Assembly: GCF_001625215.2 (NCBI RefSeq)
Contig: NC_030387.2
Coordinates: 32,325,606 to 32,389,605 of the forward strand
Direction of reading: 5' to 3'
DNA from: Daucus carota subsp. sativus
Lineage: Eukaryota > Streptophyta > Magnoliopsida > Apiales > Apiaceae
DNA: 64,000 nucleotides
Below, piece after piece: positions 56,972 to 64,000 of the stretch. The translations under genes were made by a program, and so were the position numbers. Numbering within the stretch: position 1 is the first letter of the stretch; every line of letters begins with the position of its first letter. The notes under the pieces are model-generated. The model was not told the origin of the DNA and searched no databases. It saw only the letters and a list, made by a program, of their open reading frames with translations.

Positions 56972-57281
56972 CAGGGCGTTCCATAGCTTTTGAGGGCCCT
57001 GGGGCGAAAAAAGAAAATGGGCCCTAATTTTTTTACTTCACTAAATTTGATAAAATATGAGCTTGCACTAATGCAAACTCAAATTTTAGTCAACTTCGTA
57101 AGAAAATAACTATAAAACAAAAAATTGTACTGGATGTAAAAAAATAAGATTAAACAAATGTTTGATGACATTTATCTGTTAGTGCATGATTGATAGTACA
57201 TAAATTATACAAATTTTGGGCCCCTAAACTTTTTGGGCCCTCGGTGGTCGCCCTGGTTGCCCTCCCTCTGGGCCGGGCCTA
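56972..57281. mobile_element. hAT-like non-autonomous element
   Basis: The 8-bp ACCATGAT flanks both sides (56964-56971, 57282-57289), as expected for hAT. The ends CAGGGCGTTCC and GGGCCGGGCCTA are short imperfect inverted repeats, and inside each end lies a GGGCCC-rich part. No transposase frame. Confidence 0.75.
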
Positions 57282-57413
57282 ACCATGATCAGTAGATTTT
57301 GTTGGGTAATATGAACTGCAGAACAATGGTAGAGCAGTCATATAGTTTGACATGAAAAAGTAGATAATCAATTATCAAAATAAACACGAAGATCGTAGAT
57401 AATGGGGCGTTTG

Positions 57414-57634
57414 AGTAAATTTAAAATATTTGCTTCTTGCTTAAATTAAAAAAGTGAAGACGTAAGTTAGAACTGATAAATGATTAAAGTGTTTTGGAAA
57501 GAAGGAGAAGCCATGAAAAAAAAACAAAACTAGTATTCTCAATTTGTTATAAGTACTTGGTGACTTTTTACACAAACGATGCTAAGTGCTTTCACCTTAT
57601 AAAGTCGGGTTTTAAGCCCTGGCCAAACACCCCC
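57414..57634. mobile_element. MITE with GGGGCGTTTG termini
   Basis: GGGGCGTTTGAGTAAATTTA at the left is answered by GGCCAAACACCCCC at the right; the interior has AGTTAGAACTGATAAATGAT and AAGCCCTGG. Close relative of 45,012. Confidence 0.7.
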
Positions 57635-58910
57635 AATATAACGAAAATGCCGTAATTAGTGAGAGAGAAGAAATATTTAGCCATCATCGTCGCTTTAACA
57701 AACATATAAAAAAAATAGCTGGGTCGCCAAGCCTAGAAAGGCTTCATTGTTGCCTCATTTACGTTGGTCACAACATTATATCATCGATTAACCATTGTCC
57801 TTTGATGCTATTTTTATCACAATATTATATCATCGATTAACCACCTGTCGTATGCAATGATACTTAAATGATACTTGTGTTCGATGTGTTTTACAGCCGC
57901 CTTATAAGCTCGTGATTCTTTACTACTGCAACAAAATCAATGTCACGCCAAAATAAATTGTGATTTACATGGTAAATTAGGAATTACATCCAGATCCAAG
58001 AGAAAGTTCCGGAACCATATAGTCTCTTTGGCTGCCTCAAGGCTGTCACATACTCGACTTTCATGATAGAGTCTGTGATGCACTTCTACTTCACACCCCT
58101 CTACATCATGGATCATGGCTCATGGCTCCAACTCTCAAAGTAAAAGCACACCCAAGGTGAACTTCCTCACATTCTTATCCATATGGAACTCAAAATTGAT
58201 ATATTAACTAAGAAATAAATCTGAGACATTTTAAAGAACATATATACAGTGCATTCCAATACTCATGACCTGGGTTTGAGTGATATTTACTGACCATGCT
58301 TACGGCAAAACAAATATTCCAATACTCATAATCTGGATTTGATTGATATATACTTTCCACGCCTACGGCAAACCAGTTACGCCTACCGCAAACCAGAGAT
58401 CAGGCCTCTCAAAATTTACCTTTCTACTAGTTCAAAATTCTAGAAACATTAATTTTACAAACCTTCCTCAACTAGCACAATATATATATGCTAAATTAGG
58501 GACCAAAACTTACCGTCTTTACCTCGATAAAAAATAATCTAAATTATTGATTTATAACTCGATATAAAGTAATATAAATTATTGATTTTAACTAACATTG
58601 TGACCAAAACTTACCCTCTTTACAATTATCTTTGTGACTATACACATGCTACGATTTTCAGCTGGTTATCTCATGATGTAGGACTTGCAACAAGATTGCT
58701 AAACAACAGCCTTAGAGGATTGCCAAATTATCTGTTGGAGTAGTTGCTGTTTTCCTTTATCTGTGTCCAGTTCGTCTAGGCAGAGTTGAATGATTCAGAT
58801 GAAATTGGATATGAAGTGCCCTCTGTATTATCATTATCAACTGCTACTGGCTGGTAAGCTTCTAAGGATTGAGCATTTATTTAATGGTTGTTAGCGACTG
58901 GCTCCATTTG

Positions 58911-61900
58911 TCAACTTCCATTATCGTTCGCTGCTGCCACTTCTGTATCGTACAGACTATCAAGTGCCAATCTGTCTAGACCGACAGCCTGCATGACACA
59001 AACACGCATAATGGGATCGGGTGCAATGCTGCAGGACTACAGGAGATATGTATGAAGTACGAAGGAATGAAAGCATATGTATAATGAAACTAATAGTATG
59101 TGTACAATTTCAGGGATGGAGCCAGGATATGAGGATAAATTCTATGATCAAATTGAATTTATATCCATAATTTTATAACCACGCCATGAAATCCATCAAA
59201 AAACTTTAAATCGGACATTAAAACATTTTTTGGCAAACAAAGTCAAAACCTGTGTTTCTATTATGCTGTATTTTTCATCTCCAACAAATTTGCAGGTTTC
59301 TATCATTTAGCTTGTAAATCCATAAAATTTATTTTATTTAGTATTAAAAGATATCTAAATTTTCAGACTGTTAACTTTAAAACTAGTTTCAAAGCCAAGA
59401 TATATGCGTACTGGTAATTGACCATTAGTATTCTAAAACCAGCAGAAATGATGTGGACACTGGCATCACTTCTGGTTTCTGATAGTTGAAGTACTGTGCA
59501 ATGTATAAATTTTATCGAACAGTTTAGATTGACTACATTTTCGTTACTCTATGGTGAATGGTCAGATGGTTTGTGAAACCTAGAATTTCCCTGTAAGATT
59601 TTTTACATAATAAGTCCTTAAAAGCTATATTTTAGATTGTTTCCATTTGCAAATTAATTATGGTTCTTGAACCTAGAATTTCCCTGTGTGTTTCCATAAA
59701 ATTTAGTAAGTCCTTAGAAAGCTCTGTTTATGATTGTTTCCATTTGCAAATTACTTAAGTTCTTCTTACACGAGGATTATTTGTCAAGTACTTAGGGTAT
59801 TCAACAAACACAAGGGGAAAATGATGCATTCTTATGTGGGAAGAAACAACACAATTTAAATATACAGTGGTCATGCAAAACTAACCATTTCACTACCATC
59901 GACTGAAATCCCACTAGTGCTAGGTGTTGCAACTAGTTGTCGCTTCCAGCTGGGAGAGTTAGATGGACTGGGAAATGTAAACAAACTTGGCTGATAGTCT
60001 GCAGAATGTATAAGCTAGAAAGATTAGATTAATATATAAGTAAAGTGAAAATTGTTGATTTTTAAGAAAAAACTAACCTGTGTCTGGATTTTTGGGCGAG
60101 AGAGCACTTCCATCATATATTTGTGATGAGTCTTGAGTAAAATCATCCAGGTCCTGATATAACAAACATCTGCTTCATTGGAGCATAAAGAAATCACCGT
60201 GTGAGAAAGAATAAAATCTCAAAGCAAACCTTACCACAAGATTAGGCTTGTGAACAGTTGGGAAAGTAAATGTGGAATCAGAGCCGAGTTCAGTAGCATC
60301 CACATCATCACTTCCGCAAAGATGATAAAAAGACCAAGGCAGAGGAGTTCGGAAGTCAGGTGTTGAAGAAGCACTGTATCTGTCAGGTGTACTCGGTTCA
60401 TCACTATGATGAAAAGACTGAGCCAAAGGTGTTTGGAAATCAGGCTCTGAAGAAGCACTGTTTCTGGAAGGTGTACTTGTTTCATCACTACGATGAAAAG
60501 AGAAACGGAAAGGTGTTCGGAGATCAGGTGTTGAAGAAGAACTATTTAAGGAAGGTGTACTACTTCCATCGTTATTCTGATAGAACAAACACAAAAAAAA
60601 GACCCAAGCTAGGTGGTAAGGAAATAGGTTTCTCTGTGATAGAGAATCAGTGTACATTTTTACTGAAGAAAATTCTTTCACCTAAGGATTAATATAAAAT
60701 TACCAAGTGAAAAGTTGAAACACCCTTAATGATATTGATCTCTAATAATTCAGTTGGTTTGATCAATCAGTAGAGGTTAGCAGGTCATCCAGTAGCATGA
60801 AATTCATGTAAGCACAAGACTCCTTACTTTTTGCGGGAAAAAAAGACATATTCCACATTTTCTGGTGTCTTACATTAATATAAAGATTTAAGGAGCATCT
60901 GATATGCTTTTAGGTCATTTAAAGAACATTAGTGCTTACCCATTTTTTAGAAAGCACTGGAGATTGTGGGGCCTCCTTCACATATTCTATCATAGCATTC
61001 ACAAAAGAAGCAGGAGCCTGCAGTTGGACAACATGATTAACTTAGGCAATCCATCACTATATTTAAAGAATGTGAGAAAGAATGCATTTAACTTAAAACG
61101 AAGGAAAACATAGGATCCGAGAAACACATTAAAAGCTTACATCGTCAATTTTAATGTACATCTGCCCGGATCCAAATTCAAGCCCTTGGCAGACCTCAAA
61201 GAACTCAGATAAATTCTTTGCCTGCAGTAACACGAAACATTCAGGTGTGCAAGTGCGTTTAATTAGCAGAGAAGTAAGAGCGAATGACATACCACACTCC
61301 ACATATGAGAAAATGATCATAGTGATGATCCAAAAACATGGAAGGACTAACACGCGTAGACAACAGGAAGAAAATAAGTCACCTGAGCAGTTGCTTTCCG
61401 ATATATCTCAAGTGATCTAATAGCGTCTTGGCGTCGCATCTTAAAAAACTGTCACAGGATGAAAATTAATGAAATTAGTTTAGATGGATAAGACATTTGA
61501 TATCTTTTTGAACAAATACGTTAAACTTATACACTTACTTTTTCCAACAGTTTGAAATTTCCCACAGATATTGCTTCGTATATATGCACACTTTCTGCAG
61601 CAACCTGAATCAAAAAGTCAAAAATCGTAGTGCACTAATCCGGAAAAAAAAAAGTAAGACTCTACTGGTATACATAAACAACTCACAATCGAGAGGGCAT
61701 ACTGGATCAATGATTTATATCTAGTCACTTTATCTGGCTGCAGAAGTAGCATAGGATTAGAAACTATTCGAAATGAAAACAAGGCATAAAAAAAAAATAG
61801 AATGTAAATTATGAAACTAGACTTTAATAAGATAAATGAATACATTACCTGGCAATCAAGAAGACGAAACAGAAGCTCCTGTAGTGCAGGTAACTGCACG

Positions 61901-63743
61901 AGCAGTTCTGGAATCCCAAGCGTTTTTGTTCTCTGTAAAAAATGGATACATAAATAATATTGGTAATGAGAAAAAGACAAAAAGAACTCCTGTTCACAAT
62001 ACTATTCTAAATTGGCCTGTGCCTGTGGAGATAATGGAGGAAGTAAGATTTTTTCATGTGTGTGCGCGCATGTGGATGTGGAAATGTCGATGTAGCAACG
62101 AGTAGTTCAATAGACTGCTTTCAGCAAACATTAGATTGGCAAACAAGCATTAAAATAGAAATAAGTTGGGTTGTGTTCTTGCTGACAAAGAAGTGCATAC
62201 TGATGTATATGTAGTCTCATTTCGAAGTAAACCCTTATATCTTGCTTACCAGTCTGCTAATTCTCCAAAATAAAATTAGAATGAACATTATATAAAAATG
62301 ATTACCGAATCATCTTTGACAACATCATAATTCAATATTCTGAAGCTTTCCAGGCGCTCTTCAAGGTATAAAGCATAATGCCGAACCCAACTAGAATAAT
62401 ACCATGCTAGACACCAGAAATCATCAATGTCAGACTCTACATATCAGAAAGATCAGCTAACCAGAAGAAACTTGAATAAGACGTACCATCAGGGGTTGAT
62501 TCATCAGTGAAACGTGACATGTTTAACACAAGAACTCTGCTCTGGCTATAGCTAACCAGCTCTTGATGAATTGGAGGAACCATCTCTCTCAATGCACGAT
62601 GTATAATAATTAAAGTTTTCAGTGCGACCTAATTTAGTAACAAAGGAAGTATTTCTTAGTAAAACCGATTTTGCGCGGGGATTATCTACCATGACATGAC
62701 CACTGTCAATCAGAGCATTAAGATATAAAATACGTCAATACTGAGAAATTTAAATATGGCAAAGAAGAATGATAGTTTGATAAATTGGATGATTTGGAAA
62801 AGTCTAAGTAGTAAGTTAAGCTGCAAAGATTTAGACATAAAATGAAAATGCACAAAAATGAGTGAAATCTACTAATTGGCTTTATAACCGAATAGTACTG
62901 GCTATTCCTTTTGATATATTACTATTTTCGAAATCAGCATGTAAAAAGGTGTTATTATATAAAAAAGTCCTGTTTAATCTTTAATATAACAAGATTTTAT
63001 GATCAGATCATAGGAGATGGAAAATTAAATGAAATACATACTGTAAAGTGAAGTTTAAAATATAGAAGTAGTAATAATGTGCTTATGAACATACAGTCCA
63101 AGTACTTGTTCTGGCAAGACGCCTGGCAAGAGAATGCATACAATATGCAAAACCTGACTTTGGTCTCGAAAGAGCTTCAAAAATGGCTGCAAGAGGAAGA
63201 AAAAATCGCATACATCCGGAATAAGAACAGAAACTTGATAAAGTTGTATAACTTGCTCATAATGTTCTTGAGACCTGAAACTAAAGTGTCTACAAAAGTT
63301 ATGCCCAGGTAAAGATTCTCATAAAAGTACTCATAATGTTAGAAAATATACAACTAGTTCATGAGTTCATTTAATTCCTGCCAAAATCAAGTTATATTAT
63401 ACATTAGAGCTGTTGTTTTCTTGTAGCGAATTGGTTAATATGAAGCGCTAAAGCAATAAATTCTTTAACTCACTTCGTACATGTTTTTCCTTGGGCGGTA
63501 CTTCAAAATGGTTTGTTGCCTTGACAACTGCAATGTCTAGTTCCTGTAGACAAATCGCGAAGGTGAGAACTGTCAAGCACAATGGAGTATTTATATGGGC
63601 ATGGCACACACGCCTATCATTTAGAAGAACAGACCTACCTTGTTTTCACTATTGACTTTTGCTAGTCCAACTTTTGTGGAGTCCTTCAGAGCTCCCAAAA
63701 GAGCCTTTCTAAAATGGTGTGAGCCATTGTTACCAGCTTCCAT
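58911..63743 (-). CDS. ANTH-domain clathrin assembly protein (AP180/PICALM type)
   Basis: Fifteen exons join in phase to 514 residues: 63639-63743, 63474-63543, 63095-63186, 62487-62628, 62306-62406, 61849-61932, 61687-61737, 61539-61604, 61383-61448, 61141-61221, 60940-61017, 60235-60576, 60078-60153, 59886-59998, 58911-58988. The ANTH fold (about 10-310) starts [20 protein letters not shown] and carries the inositide-binding cluster K43, H47, K53, K55, H56. Further family marks are [36 protein letters not shown] and YVKEAPQ. Such proteins bind PIP2 and clathrin at the plasma membrane and trans-Golgi. Residues 318-401 form three 28-residue repeats not typical of the family. [11 protein letters not shown] matches the usual W..LVTAPS tail motif. 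I start at [11 protein letters not shown]; an in-frame ATG at 63,830 is less likely. Confidence 0.93.
60310..60561 (-). repeat. Three 84-bp coding repeats in ANTH gene exon 12
   Basis: Units are 60,478-60,561, 60,394-60,477 and 60,310-60,393. Each encodes 28 residues on the pattern STPxxxSxSSxPDxxTPxxx followed by SFxH. The period is exact, with no indels. Confidence 0.93.
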
Positions 63744-64000
63744 GGAATAAAAAAACAGCTTTCCAAAACCTCGGTGCTGGAGAATTAAAAGATCTAGAGC
63801 AAACAAATTAGAAACTAGTAGTCGATCCATATTTTTTTATTTTTTTTGTAAGGTTTACAATAAACCGCATCTGGGATTTCTTTCTTTCAAGAAAGTTTAT
63901 CATCTAACCGAAATTCATGCAAGCATAACTCCGAACGTTTAGACAATAAAGCTTAAATCAATGAGAAAAGAATACCTTCCCTTATATTAATAGGCTTGAA
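63744..64000. other. 5' flank of the ANTH gene
   Basis: The 257 bp to the window edge are upstream of the chosen start. They may include 5' UTR; an AG-containing TTTTTATTTTTTTTGTAAGG stretch lies near 63,833-63,852. No coding exon recognised. Confidence 0.5.

Larger units (their letters stand above)
55803..58910. other. Repeat-rich spacer upstream of the P450 gene
   Basis: Besides the elements listed separately, there are direct duplications near 57,774-57,845 (ATTATATCATCGATTAACCA twice) and 58,250-58,395 (CCAATACTCAT, GCCTACGGCAAACCAG repeated). No gene seen. Confidence 0.6.

Noticed and set aside
58000-58200. Possible retroelement coding fragment
   Set aside because: The region has slightly raised complexity, but no frame gives a recognisable reverse transcriptase or integrase motif.

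Overview
This window is nuclear DNA of a flowering plant, most likely a eudicot and plausibly an asterid. It is AT-rich, its genes carry many GT-AG introns, and it is full of short non-autonomous transposons, TA microsatellites and plant-specific gene families. I suspect Apiaceae, but nothing here proves it. I rebuilt gene models by joining exons at GT/AG sites, keeping phase and matching family sequences from memory. No search was run.

Layout. 1-13,000: four tandem minus-strand copies of a BAH-PHD histone-reader gene of the EBS/SHL family. Copies 1 and 2 are almost identical (2,951-bp period); copies 3 and 4 are older and longer. All four stop right after the PHD finger, and copy 3 has lost one splice acceptor. 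13,036-13,308: fold-back MITE. 13,699-16,035 (-): class I KNOX homeobox gene of SHOOT MERISTEMLESS type. 17,639-19,603: CACTA-type element. 19,610-20,890: decayed pieces of an NRAMP gene and of a PUX4 gene, in the same order and orientation as the intact genes that follow. 21,476-23,486 (+): NRAMP metal transporter with Thr where the family has Met in the metal site. 25,158-30,143 (-): UBX/SEP adaptor of CDC48 (PUX4-like). 30,265-31,218: nested palindromes. 32,353-38,222 (-): beta subunit of pyrophosphate-dependent phosphofructokinase, 16 exons, full length. 40,440-42,062 (-): reticulon-like protein. 42,063-49,686: 7.6 kb of gene-poor DNA with MITEs and a LINE fragment. 49,687-51,223 (+): ACC oxidase with a complete TRIM in intron 2. 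51,932-55,802 (-): cytochrome P450 of clan 72. 56,200-58,900: repeats. 58,911-63,743 (-): ANTH-domain clathrin assembly protein with an unusual three-fold 28-residue repeat.

The genes are ordinary single transcription units (development, chromatin, metal transport, protein quality control, sugar metabolism, ER shape, ethylene, oxidative metabolism, endocytosis) and do not form one pathway. The most notable items are the tail-less EBS-like tandem array, the NRAMP metal-site substitution, the duplicated and decayed NRAMP-PUX4 block, the 28-residue repeat in the ANTH protein, and the nested palindrome. I found no CRISPR array, rRNA or tRNA.
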